Source of the DNA: Rhizosphaericola mali
GTDB taxonomy: Bacteria > Bacteroidota > Bacteroidia > Chitinophagales > Chitinophagaceae
NCBI RefSeq assembly: GCF_004337365.2
Contig: NZ_CP044016.1
Location: forward strand, 930,001-994,000
Reading direction: 5' to 3'
Length of the DNA: 64,000 bases
A program made the translations under genes and the position numbers. Below, piece after piece: positions 43,016-51,771 of the stretch. Under the pieces are notes generated by a model. The model made no database searches. It had not been told where the DNA came from and was given only the letters and a program-made list of their open reading frames with translations. Each line of letters begins with the position of its first letter. Position 1 is the stretch's first letter.

Positions 43016-43094
43016 ATTTTTAATCAAATATAAAGTTTCTGCGTAGTTTTGCGATATTTGTCAAGAATTTACGTACAAATTTTAAAAATAGAAA

Positions 43095-44552
43095 ATGTCT
43101 GCTTCAATTCTTTTTTCACTCGTAATCGCCTATTTCCTCATTCTTTTATTTGTTTCCTGGAAGACGGGAAAGGGGAGTAATAACGAATCTTTCTTTATTG
43201 GCAACCGCAATAGTAATTGGATGTTGGTTGCGTTTGGTATGATCGGAACTTCCTTGAGCGGCGTTACGTTTGTCAGTGTTCCTGGCGCGGTAGGGAAGGA
43301 CGCTTGGGGATATATGCAGGTGACATTGGGCTATATGATTGGTTATGTGACGATTGCGCTGGTTTTATTGCCATTGTATTACCGATTGAAGTTGACGTCT
43401 ATTTATGATTATTTATTAAAAAGATTGGGTTTTTTATCCTACAAAACGGGCGCTTCTTTCTTCATATTATCCAGATTAGTTGGCGCAACTGCTCGTTTGT
43501 ATTTGGTCGTAAATATTTTGCAAAATACGATTTTAGATAGTTTTGGTGTGCCATTTTGGTTGTCGACATTGATCATTTTGGCAATGATTATTCTATACAC
43601 ATTTGAAGGCGGCGTGAAAACGATTGTTTGGACAGACACTTTACAAACTTCAGGAATGCTTTTGGGATTAATAATTTGTACGATTTATTTATTGACTCAT
43701 ATGCATTTAGGATTGGGTGAAAGTTTTCATGCAATGAGTGAAAAAGGATTAACAAGAATTTTCAATACAGATCCAAATAGCAAAAATTTCTTCGTTAAAC
43801 AGATCATTGCGGGTGCATTTATCACCATTACCATGACAGGAATTGATCAGGAAATGATGCAAAAAAGTATCTCCGTAACCAACTTGAAAGATTCAAAAAA
43901 GAATATGTTGACACTTTCTGTCATAATGGTGGTGGTTTTAGGTTTGTTTTTATTTCTTGGAGGGTTGTTGTATTTGTATGCAGGAAAAGAAGGAATTGCT
44001 GTATCTGGCGACGCTTTATTTCCAGAAATAGCTTTACATCATATGACGCCTATGATTTCTGTGATATTTATTATTGCGTTGATTTCTGCCTTATTTCCAA
44101 GTGCAGATGGGGCGATGACTGCATTGACTGCATCTTTTTGTATTGATATTTTGGGAATGAATAGAAAGGAGAATTGGAGTGAGGCGAAAAAGAAAAAAGT
44201 ACGTCAATTGGTGCATCTTATCACGGCATTTTCCTTTCTAATTATGGTTTTGATATTCAAATGGATCAATGACAAAAGTATGATCGGAATCATTTTGAAA
44301 TTAGCTGGTTATACTTATGGACCACTATTGGGATTGTTTGCCTTTGGTATTTTTACAAAAAGAAAAGTAAAAGACGCAGTTGTTCCGATAATCTGTATCG
44401 TCGCGCCAATCTTATGTTATTTGATTGATGAAAATCAAAAAAAATTATTTGGAGGCTTTGAAATCGGATTAGAATTATTGGTAATCAACGCTGCAATTAC
44501 TTACGTCGGATTGTTGATTTTTTCCAAAAAACAAGTAGAATTAGAAAAATAA
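43095..44552 (+). CDS. Sodium:solute symporter
   Basis: A 485-residue SSS-family transporter with about 13 hydrophobic helices. NESFFIGNRNSNWMLVAFGM, the GTSLSGVTFVSVPGAVG helix break, and GIDQEMMQKSISVTNLKDS in the middle are the family marks. It imports a small solute (sugar, amino acid or vitamin) with sodium; the sequence does not show which. Starts 67 bp after the divergent acetyltransferase start. Confidence 0.93.
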   Translation: MSASILFSLVIAYFLILLFVSWKTGKGSNNESFFIGNRNSNWMLVAFGMIGTSLSGVTFVSVPGAVGKDAWGYMQVTLGYMIGYVTIALVLLPLYYRLKLTSIYDYLLKRLGFLSYKTGASFFILSRLVGATARLYLVVNILQNTILDSFGVPFWLSTLIILAMIILYTFEGGVKTIVWTDTLQTSGMLLGLIICTIYLLTHMHLGLGESFHAMSEKGLTRIFNTDPNSKNFFVKQIIAGAFITITMTGIDQEMMQKSISVTNLKDSKKNMLTLSVIMVVVLGLFLFLGGLLYLYAGKEGIAVSGDALFPEIALHHMTPMISVIFIIALISALFPSADGAMTALTASFCIDILGMNRKENWSEAKKKKVRQLVHLITAFSFLIMVLIFKWINDKSMIGIILKLAGYTYGPLLGLFAFGIFTKRKVKDAVVPIICIVAPILCYLIDENQKKLFGGFEIGLELLVINAAITYVGLLIFSKKQVELEK

Positions 44553-44622
44553 CATTGTTATTTAAAAGTTAAAAAATGGTCCATTTTTTTTGATAATTGA
44601 CAAAATGATGACTTAATTCCAC

Positions 44623-44630
44623 TAATTTTG
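44623..44630 (+). promoter_or_regulatory. -7 element next to the O-methyltransferase ATG
   Basis: TAATTTTG ends 6 nt before the ATG at 44637; a leaderless start is likely. Confidence 0.45.
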
Positions 44631-44636
44631 ATAAAT

Positions 44637-45284
44637 ATGGATTTAATTCATCCTTTAGTTGAAGATTATGCTTCAATAATTACGTCAGAGGAAGATCAAC
44701 TTCTAAAAGAAATTAATGAAGCAACTTATACGGAGCACGCGCATCCACATATGTTGAGTGGGCAAGTTCAAGGACGATTTTTATCTATTTTCAGCCAGTT
44801 GACACGACCCCAAAATATTTTGGAAATCGGAACGTTTACTGGTTATAGTGCGCTTTGTTTGGCGGAAGGATTGACCGAAAATGGGCATTTGCATACCATT
44901 GAAATTCGGGAAGAAGATGCCAAATTATCCAAACAAAATATTTCAAAAAGCGCATTAGCAAATAAGATTACAGTTCACTGTGGCAATGCTCTAGATATTA
45001 TACCCACATTAAATGTTCAATGGGATATAGTATTTATCGACGCAGACAAAGTGAGCTATCAATCGTATTACGATTTGTTGATAGATCGATTGAGTGACAA
45101 TGGTTGCATTTTGGCAGATAATGTTTTATTTCACGGCCAAATATTTGAAAATCCTATCAAAGGAAAAAATCCAAAAGCCATTCACACTTTCAACGAATAC
45201 GTAAAAAATGATCCTCGTACAGAAACGGTTTTATTGACCATAAGAGATGGATTATTACTCATCAAAAAGAAAAAGAATGCGTAA
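44637..45284 (+). CDS. Class I O-methyltransferase (catechol/caffeoyl-CoA type)
   Basis: A 215-residue SAM enzyme of the Methyltransf_3 family. ILEIGTFTGYSALCLAEGL is motif I, HLHTIEIREEDAKLSKQNI binds the ribose, WDIVFIDADKVSYQSYYDLL carries the metal-site Asp, and GCILADNVLFHGQI completes the fold. It methylates a hydroxyl of an unknown small phenolic or similar acceptor. The ATG at 44637 is chosen over an in-frame TTG at 44628. Its last 8 bp overlap the start of the glucosaminidase gene. Confidence 0.92.
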   Translation: MDLIHPLVEDYASIITSEEDQLLKEINEATYTEHAHPHMLSGQVQGRFLSIFSQLTRPQNILEIGTFTGYSALCLAEGLTENGHLHTIEIREEDAKLSKQNISKSALANKITVHCGNALDIIPTLNVQWDIVFIDADKVSYQSYYDLLIDRLSDNGCILADNVLFHGQIFENPIKGKNPKAIHTFNEYVKNDPRTETVLLTIRDGLLLIKKKKNA

Positions 45285-46389
45285 ATTATTATTCCTTTCC
45301 CTTACGAGCTTTGCATTTGTACATGCGAAAGCACAAAATTCCAACGTTCAAGACTATATCAATAAATATAAAGCAACTGCCATTAATGAAATGATTCGCA
45401 CGGGAGTGCCGGCATCTATCACTTTGGCGCAAGGTATTTTAGAATCAGGTTCTGGCCAGAGCAAATTGGCGATGTATTCCAATAACCATTTTGGGATAAA
45501 ATGTAAAGAAGAGTGGACTGGAGATAAGACTTACCACGATGACGATAGAAAGCACGAATGTTTTCGTGTATATCGTACTCCTGAAGAGTCTTTTAAAGAT
45601 CATTCTGATTTTTTGAAAAATCGTCCTTATTATACGGAGTTGTTTGATCTTGAGCCAACTGATTATAAAGGTTGGGCAAAGGGTTTGAAAAAAGCGGGTT
45701 ATGCAACTGAAAGAGATTATGCGAGTAATTTGATCAAGTTAATTGAACAAAATGATCTAGAAGAATATTCTGATGAAGCAATTGCTTTAATGGATAAAGG
45801 ACAAACTTATCCTGAATCAAACACTGCAATCGCGTCAATATCAACACCTACAAATAACACGAATAGTCAAGCTAGCAATGTCGCGTTGTTTTCAGACGGA
45901 GAGGCAATGAATAACGCTACAAAAGAAAAGAAAACAACTATTGTTGCAAATAATAATACGATTCCATCTGCAACTATTGGTTCTGTTACAGGACAATATC
46001 CAGATGGTGTATTTAAAATAAATGAAACGTCCGTAATTTTTGCAAAAAATGGAAGTTCTCTTTTTGCAATTGCTACAAACAATAATATTTCTTATGGTAA
46101 ATTATTGGCATTCAATGATTTACATACGAATGTAGATATTTTACCTTCTGATCGATTGATTTATTTGAATAAAAAACCAAGAAAAGGATCAAAAGAAATT
46201 CATGTAGTTGAAAATGGCGAAAATCTGGATATGATTTCTCAAAAAGAGGGAATTCAAATACAATATTTGGCACAATACAATCATATAAAAGAAGCGGATA
46301 TTCCTGCGACAGGTGAAAAATTGTATTTGCAAAATGTAGCGCCTAATTCACCAAGATTGAATGGAAATAGTTCATTTGCATCAAGATAA
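45277..46389 (+). CDS. Exported glucosaminidase with LysM domain
   Basis: A 370-residue cell-wall hydrolase. The signal peptide is RKLLFLSLTSFAFVHAKAQ. The glucosaminidase (FlgJ/LytG-like) domain spans about residues 20-170: PASITLAQGILESGSGQSKL holds the catalytic Glu, then NNHFGIKC, FRVYRTPEESFKDHSDFL and KAGYATERDYASNLI. A Ser/Asn/Thr-rich linker leads to a C-terminal LysM-type domain (IHVVENGENLDMISQKEGI). It cuts the glycan backbone of peptidoglycan. It overlaps the O-methyltransferase by 8 bp, which is unusual for unrelated functions. Confidence 0.9.
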   Translation: MRKLLFLSLTSFAFVHAKAQNSNVQDYINKYKATAINEMIRTGVPASITLAQGILESGSGQSKLAMYSNNHFGIKCKEEWTGDKTYHDDDRKHECFRVYRTPEESFKDHSDFLKNRPYYTELFDLEPTDYKGWAKGLKKAGYATERDYASNLIKLIEQNDLEEYSDEAIALMDKGQTYPESNTAIASISTPTNNTNSQASNVALFSDGEAMNNATKEKKTTIVANNNTIPSATIGSVTGQYPDGVFKINETSVIFAKNGSSLFAIATNNNISYGKLLAFNDLHTNVDILPSDRLIYLNKKPRKGSKEIHVVENGENLDMISQKEGIQIQYLAQYNHIKEADIPATGEKLYLQNVAPNSPRLNGNSSFASR

Positions 46390-46423
46390 AAACTAAAATT
46401 TCTATATATTTCCCAAAAGGCAA

Positions 46424-46446
46424 TCTCAAAAAGGTTGCCTTTTTTA
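46424..46446 (+). terminator. Terminator of the glucosaminidase gene
   Basis: AAAAGGCAA (from about 46425) pairs with TTGCCTTTT and is followed by a T tract. The 3' arm overlaps the -33 box of hpt. Confidence 0.6.
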
Positions 46447-46465
46447 ATTATTACAACTACTTTTG
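46434..46465 (+). promoter_or_regulatory. Promoter of hpt
   Basis: GTTG (46434-46437), 20-bp spacer, TACTTTTG (46458-46465); the ATG follows after 20 nt. Confidence 0.55.
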
Positions 46466-46485
46466 CCGGATAAACAAAAAAAGAC

Positions 46486-47022
46486 ATGGCGCAAATTAAA
46501 GTCTTAGATAAGACATTTGAAACCTATTTATCTGCAGAAAAAATTCAAAATCGTATTACAGAAATAGCAAATGAAATTAATAAAGATTATGCGGGAAAGA
46601 AACCTGTCTTTTTGGCTATTTTGAATGGTTCTTTCATGTTTGCGAGTGATTTATTCAAACAAATAACAATCGAAGCTGAAATTACTTTTGTTAAATTAGC
46701 ATCCTATGAAGGAACGACAACTACTGGAAAAGTCAAACAAGCTATTGGTTTGAATACGGACTTGAAAGATCGTCATGTTATTATTATTGAAGATATTGTA
46801 GATACGGGTCATACAATGGCTCAGTTCTTGCCAGAATTAGAAAAAAGTAATCCAGCGTCTATTAAATTAGCCGTATTCCTGCATAAACCCGAAGCTACAT
46901 TAGTTCCCATAACTATAGATTATTGTTGTTTTTCTATCCCAAATAAGTTTGTCTTAGGTTATGGTCTTGATTATGATCAATTAGGCAGAAACTTGCCTGA
47001 ATTATATCAATTATGTGAATAA
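46486..47022 (+). CDS. hpt: Hypoxanthine phosphoribosyltransferase
   Basis: A 178-residue purine-salvage enzyme that makes IMP or GMP from hypoxanthine or guanine and PRPP. The PRPP loop is VIIIEDIVDTGHT (residues about 102-114), with LNGSFMFASDLF and KLASYEGTTTTGKVKQ as the earlier phosphate and flexible loops, and FVLGYGLDYDQLGRNLPELY at the end. Normal length. It has its own promoter. Confidence 0.96.
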   Translation: MAQIKVLDKTFETYLSAEKIQNRITEIANEINKDYAGKKPVFLAILNGSFMFASDLFKQITIEAEITFVKLASYEGTTTTGKVKQAIGLNTDLKDRHVIIIEDIVDTGHTMAQFLPELEKSNPASIKLAVFLHKPEATLVPITIDYCCFSIPNKFVLGYGLDYDQLGRNLPELYQLCE

Positions 47023-47127
47023 ATATTGCCACATTTTGCCTATTTGCGTTATTTGACCGATTTGCTTCGCAAACGTTTGCTTTCACTTAATTTGCCGCAT
47101 TAATCATCATTAAATTGATTCGTAAAT

Positions 47128-48969
47128 ATGTGCGGCATTGTTGGATATATCGGTAATAGAGACGCATTTCCTATAGTATTAAAAGGCCTGAAAAGATTAG
47201 AATATCGAGGTTATGATAGTGCAGGGATTGCGCTTATCAATGACGATCGTTTGTCTGTATTCAAAAAACAAGGCAAAGTCGACGCACTAGAGGAATTTAC
47301 TATAGGTAAAAATTTATCTGGAAATATTGGCATCGGTCATACTCGCTGGGCTACGCACGGTGAACCTAGTGATCGAAATGCTCATCCGCACTATACGAAT
47401 TCAAAGAAATTTGCCATTATCCATAATGGAATAATTGAGAATTACGCACAAATAAAAGCTGAATTAATTTCAAAAGGCTACGTATTTCATAGTGATACCG
47501 ATACGGAAGTATTAGGAAACTTTATCGAGGATATTTATACAAATTTGCCTAATAAATCAGTGGAAGAAGCGATTCGTTTTGCTCTAAAAAGAATCGTCGG
47601 TGCTTATTGTATTTTAGTTGTACATGAGGACGAACCAGAAGTGATTTATGCCGCACGTAAAGGCAGTCCATTAGTTATAGGTATTGGGAAGGGGGAGCAT
47701 TTCTTAGCATCCGACGCTACCCCGATTATTGAATATACTAGAGAAGTCGTTTATGTAAATGACTATGAAATGGCAATTGTTCGCAAGGATGAATTGATAC
47801 TTAAAAATCTCGGAAATGAACGCCAAGAACCTTACATTACTAAGTTGGATATGCAACTAGGAGCAATAGAAAAAGGTGGTTACGATCATTTTATGATCAA
47901 AGAAATATTAGAACAGCCATCTACAATTTTTGATTGTCTTCGAGGTCGATTAGAAACACAAAACCCTTCTATTCAACTAAGTGGTATTGATAAATACAAA
48001 GAACAATTTTTAACTGGACAAAGAATAATAATTTTGGCTTGCGGTACAAGTTGGCATGCGGGATTGGTTGCGGAATACATAATCGAAGAACTTTGCCGGA
48101 TTCCAGTGGAAGTAGAATATGCATCTGAATTTAGATATAGAAATCCAGTAGTTCATTCGGGAGATATTATAGTTGCCATTTCTCAAAGTGGAGAAACTGC
48201 TGATACTATAGTTGCCATCGATCAAGCAAAGAAAAATGGTGCTATTATTATGGGGGTTGTAAATGCAGTAGGTTCGACCATTGCTCGTCTTTCGGATACA
48301 GGCGTTTATACACACTCTGGTCCCGAAATCGGAGTCGCTAGTACAAAAGCATTTACAGGACAAGTGACAGTTTTGATATTAGTTGCTTTGAAAGTTGCAC
48401 TTGAAAAAGGAACCATAACTAAAGAAAGATTTAATCAGTTATGTATTGAATTAGCTGGCGTGCCAGATAAAGTGCAGGAAATATTTGTTCAAAATGACCA
48501 TATAAATAAAATTGCACAAAAATATAGTCATCTAAAAGATGCCTTGTATTTAGGGCGTGGTTACAATTTCCCTATTGCATTAGAAGGCGCATTGAAATTG
48601 AAAGAAATTTCCTACATACATGCAGAAGGATATCCGGCTGCAGAGATGAAACATGGCCCAATAGCCTTAGTAGATGAATCTTTGTTAAGTGTATTCATCG
48701 CAACGAAAGATCCATATTATGAAAAAATTATCAGCAATATTCAAGAGATAAAAGCCAGAAAAGGAATGGTTTTGGCAATCGTATCAAAAGGTGATACTAT
48801 GATTTCTGGTATTGCAGACGATATAATCGAAATTCCAGAAATTGATGAATTGATTGCTCCAATTTTAAATGTAATTCCTTTACAATTGTTGTCGTATTAT
48901 ATTGGTGTTGCAAAAGGTTTTGATGTAGACAAACCAAGAAATTTAGCTAAATCTGTTACCGTAGAATAA
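47128..48969 (+). CDS. glmS: Glutamine-fructose-6-phosphate aminotransferase
   Basis: Makes glucosamine 6-phosphate from fructose 6-phosphate and glutamine, the entry point to cell-wall amino sugars. The 613-residue protein has the N-terminal nucleophile Cys (MCGIVGYIG), the glutaminase signature GIGHTRWATHGEPSDRNAHP, and two SIS domains (ILACGTSWHAGLVAEYIIEE, AISQSGETADTIVAI; LGRGYNFPIALEGALKLKE), ending with DKPRNLAKSVTVE. No ribozyme-like structure is seen upstream. The DUF4954 gene follows after 11 bp. Confidence 0.97.
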   Translation: MCGIVGYIGNRDAFPIVLKGLKRLEYRGYDSAGIALINDDRLSVFKKQGKVDALEEFTIGKNLSGNIGIGHTRWATHGEPSDRNAHPHYTNSKKFAIIHNGIIENYAQIKAELISKGYVFHSDTDTEVLGNFIEDIYTNLPNKSVEEAIRFALKRIVGAYCILVVHEDEPEVIYAARKGSPLVIGIGKGEHFLASDATPIIEYTREVVYVNDYEMAIVRKDELILKNLGNERQEPYITKLDMQLGAIEKGGYDHFMIKEILEQPSTIFDCLRGRLETQNPSIQLSGIDKYKEQFLTGQRIIILACGTSWHAGLVAEYIIEELCRIPVEVEYASEFRYRNPVVHSGDIIVAISQSGETADTIVAIDQAKKNGAIIMGVVNAVGSTIARLSDTGVYTHSGPEIGVASTKAFTGQVTVLILVALKVALEKGTITKERFNQLCIELAGVPDKVQEIFVQNDHINKIAQKYSHLKDALYLGRGYNFPIALEGALKLKEISYIHAEGYPAAEMKHGPIALVDESLLSVFIATKDPYYEKIISNIQEIKARKGMVLAIVSKGDTMISGIADDIIEIPEIDELIAPILNVIPLQLLSYYIGVAKGFDVDKPRNLAKSVTVE

Positions 48970-48980
48970 AAGGATGTATC

Positions 48981-51185
48981 GTGAAAAATAATATAATCAA
49001 AAAGCCCATAAATCAATTAGGATATAATTTTATCGACGCGCCCTATATTCCTGATGGAAAGGATGAATATTATTTGAGAAATACACAAAATCGTAGTGGT
49101 ATTGAATATCGACAGCTCACTGCTTTCGAAATTGAAGCTTTAGTTCGTAATCGAAATACGAGTGATAATTGGAATAAAATTTTGGTCTCAGATTTATTCA
49201 ATCCCGAATTGGTAAAAAACTGTAAGTTTTTTGGATTAGTACGGATCGGACAATTAGAAAATGTTTGCCTTGATTTTAGTGATCTTTCCATGCCTGTCGG
49301 TTTGTATAATTCTACTATTATTAGTTGTGATTTTGGAGATAATGTAGTCGTGAATGATGTACATTATATGTCGCATGTTATAGTAGGAGATGAGGTCATT
49401 CTTTCCAATATCAATGAATTAGTGACTTCAAATCATAGCAAATTTGGAAATGGAATTGTAAAAGATGGCGAAGATGAAAGTGTGCGTATTTGGTTAGAAA
49501 TATGTAATGAAAATGGTGGACGTAAGGTATTGCCATTTAATAGTATGTTGTCTGGAGATGCTTGGCTTTGGAGCAAATATCGTGATCATGCGGAACTTTT
49601 GGAAAAATTTAAAATTTTCACTGAAAAGGAATTCAAAACAAAAAATGGTTACTATGGAAAAATCGGAGATCGAACTGTAATTAAAAATACCGCGATAATA
49701 AAAGACGTATGGATTGGCTCGGATGCATATATTAAAGGTGCATCAAAAATCAAAAATGTAACTATAAATTCGGGTGAAGAAGGAATAAGTCAGATTGGTG
49801 AAGGTTGTGAGATTGTGAATGGAATTATTGGATTTGGTTGTCGTATTTTTTATGGGGTGAAAGCGATTCGATTTGTCATGGGAAATCATTCCCAATTGAA
49901 ATATGGTGCTCGATTGATCAATTCTTATTTAGGAAGTAATTCGACAATTTCTTGTTGTGAAGTATTGAATTCCTTGATATTTCCAGGACACGAACAGCAC
50001 CACAATAATTCCTTTCTGTGTGCGGCGTTAGTAATGGGACAAAGCAATATTCCTGCAGGAGCTACTATTGGTTCTAATCACAATAGTCGCAGTGCTGATG
50101 GGGAGTTTATTGCCAAACGTGGATTCTGGCCAGCATTATGTAGCAATATCAAACATAATTCTAAATTTCCGACTTTTACAATGCTCGCCCGTGGTAATTA
50201 TGCATATGATTTAGATATAAAAATTCCATTTTCATTAGTTAGTGTAAATGAATCCGAAAACCGACTAGATATTATGGTGGGCTATTGGTTTTTGTATAAT
50301 ATGTATGCACTTACCCGAAATGCTTGGAAAGCTGGAGATCGCGATGCTCGTATTCAAAAACCTTTATTGTTGGAATTTGATTATTTAGCTCCAGATTCTG
50401 TAAATGAAATTATAGTTGCTTTAGGTATTATTGAAAATGCAGTTGGTGAAGCTTATTTATTAAAATATCCAAATGAATCTAAGGAAAATAATTCTTCTAA
50501 AATTGGTAAACAACTATTATCAGAGGGAAATAGTGTTATTGATGAATTAGAAATTTGTTTAAAAAACGTAGAACATAGCAATCGAAAAGTATTACTTACT
50601 AAAGTAAGAAAAGGCTATGATGTATTTCGTGAGATGCTTTATTACTATAGTTTGAATGAATTATATCGCTATTTTGTTATAGAAAATCATAGTTTGGATA
50701 CAATTTATCAATGGGAAATTGTTGGAAATATGCATGATTGGTTAAACGTCGGGGGCCAATTAATGACACAAAATTCAGTATCTGAATTGATAGGAAAGAT
50801 TGAGAATGAAAAAATACAGTCTTGGGATGATGTGCATCATTTTTACCAAAAGCAAGCTGCTATTTATCCTAAACAAAAGCTATCCTTGGCTTTGGTGATA
50901 TTGAAAGATTATTTTTCTTCTGACTATCCTAACTGGATAGAAAAAGATTTGTCTAGATTTTTTGAAGATTTCATTGCTATAGAGTCTAAAATCAATCAAG
51001 CAGTTATCCAATCTCGACAAAAAGATTACGAATTATCATTTCGAAAAATGATGTATGATAATCAGCAAGAGATGGATGAAGTTTTGGGTGCATTTGATAA
51101 AAATGCTTTCATTTTACAAAAAAAGGACGAACTCGAAGTAATAAAGCAAAAATTGGTAAAATTTCATCAAAATTCGGAATGTTAA
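48981..51185 (+). CDS. DUF4954 protein with left-handed beta-helix features
   Basis: A 734-residue cytoplasmic protein matching the Bacteroidota-restricted DUF4954 family. The middle (about residues 90-370) shows hexapeptide-like repeats of a left-handed beta-helix: VIVGDEVILSN, TAIIKDVWIGSDAYIKGASKI, GEGCEIVNGIIGFGCRIF and FICAALVMGQSNIPAGATIGSNHNS-like blocks, as in sugar-nucleotide acyltransferases. The C-terminal third is helical. The function is unknown; an acyl- or nucleotidyl-sugar role is inferred from the fold and from glmS 11 bp upstream. The start is GTG at 48981 with AAAGGA upstream. Confidence 0.8.
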   Translation: MKNNIIKKPINQLGYNFIDAPYIPDGKDEYYLRNTQNRSGIEYRQLTAFEIEALVRNRNTSDNWNKILVSDLFNPELVKNCKFFGLVRIGQLENVCLDFSDLSMPVGLYNSTIISCDFGDNVVVNDVHYMSHVIVGDEVILSNINELVTSNHSKFGNGIVKDGEDESVRIWLEICNENGGRKVLPFNSMLSGDAWLWSKYRDHAELLEKFKIFTEKEFKTKNGYYGKIGDRTVIKNTAIIKDVWIGSDAYIKGASKIKNVTINSGEEGISQIGEGCEIVNGIIGFGCRIFYGVKAIRFVMGNHSQLKYGARLINSYLGSNSTISCCEVLNSLIFPGHEQHHNNSFLCAALVMGQSNIPAGATIGSNHNSRSADGEFIAKRGFWPALCSNIKHNSKFPTFTMLARGNYAYDLDIKIPFSLVSVNESENRLDIMVGYWFLYNMYALTRNAWKAGDRDARIQKPLLLEFDYLAPDSVNEIIVALGIIENAVGEAYLLKYPNESKENNSSKIGKQLLSEGNSVIDELEICLKNVEHSNRKVLLTKVRKGYDVFREMLYYYSLNELYRYFVIENHSLDTIYQWEIVGNMHDWLNVGGQLMTQNSVSELIGKIENEKIQSWDDVHHFYQKQAAIYPKQKLSLALVILKDYFSSDYPNWIEKDLSRFFEDFIAIESKINQAVIQSRQKDYELSFRKMMYDNQQEMDEVLGAFDKNAFILQKKDELEVIKQKLVKFHQNSEC

Positions 51186-51212
51186 TTTCTCAATTGAAAT
51201 CAAATCAGTAAT

Positions 51213-51220
51213 TATCTTTG
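51213..51220 (+). promoter_or_regulatory. -7 element next to the purE ATG
   Basis: TATCTTTG ends 6 nt before the purE ATG at 51227, consistent with a leaderless mRNA. Confidence 0.45.
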
Positions 51221-51226
51221 TACCTT

Positions 51227-51757
51227 ATGGAAGGTACAAAGAATCAACCCAAAGTTGGGATCATAATGGGAAGCGATAGTGATTTACCTATTATGAAATT
51301 AGCGGCAGATGTGTTAACGGAATTTGATATTCCTTTTGAATTAACCGTCGTGTCTGCGCACAGAACACCGTTGAGAATGGTGGATTATGCCCAAAATGCA
51401 GCCAAAAGAGGTATTAAAACTATTATTGCAGGAGCTGGTGGAGCTGCCCATCTACCAGGAATGGTTGCCGCTATTACAACATTGCCAGTAATAGGAGTGC
51501 CAATCAAATCTTCTAATTCTATTGACGGATGGGATTCCGTTTTGTCTATTTTGCAAATGCCAAGTGGTGTTCCTGTCGCTACCGTTGCATTAAATGGCGC
51601 AAAAAATGCAGGACTATTAGCTGTTCAGATTTTAGGTGCATTTGATATGGTAATTTCACAAAAATTTCATAAATATAAAGTTGACTTAGAATCTAGCGTG
51701 AATGAGAAAATAACAAAATTGAAAAACGATTGGCCCAATGGCTTTGATGGTCGATAA
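51227..51757 (+). CDS. purE: 5-(carboxyamino)imidazole ribonucleotide mutase
   Basis: Rearranges N5-CAIR to CAIR in purine synthesis. The 176-residue class I PurE has the [10 protein letters not shown] phosphate loop, [11 protein letters not shown] with the catalytic His, [15 protein letters not shown] and GVPIKSS. The ATG at 51227 ([13 protein letters not shown]) is preferred. The partner purK is not in the window. An AraC regulator follows after 14 bp, with a terminator-like hairpin in its coding sequence. Confidence 0.96.
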   Translation: MEGTKNQPKVGIIMGSDSDLPIMKLAADVLTEFDIPFELTVVSAHRTPLRMVDYAQNAAKRGIKTIIAGAGGAAHLPGMVAAITTLPVIGVPIKSSNSIDGWDSVLSILQMPSGVPVATVALNGAKNAGLLAVQILGAFDMVISQKFHKYKVDLESSVNEKITKLKNDWPNGFDGR

Positions 51758-51771
51758 TATTTTTTTCTACT

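Noticed and set aside
44571-44590. Terminator after the sodium symporter
   Set aside because: AAAAAATGG-T-CCATTTTTT is almost a palindrome with a one-base centre; the real hairpin would have few G-C pairs, so it was not called.
47023-47127. Possible glmS ribozyme or riboswitch
   Set aside because: The 105-bp spacer has no conserved ribozyme core; only a small TTTGC/GCAAA pairing is visible.
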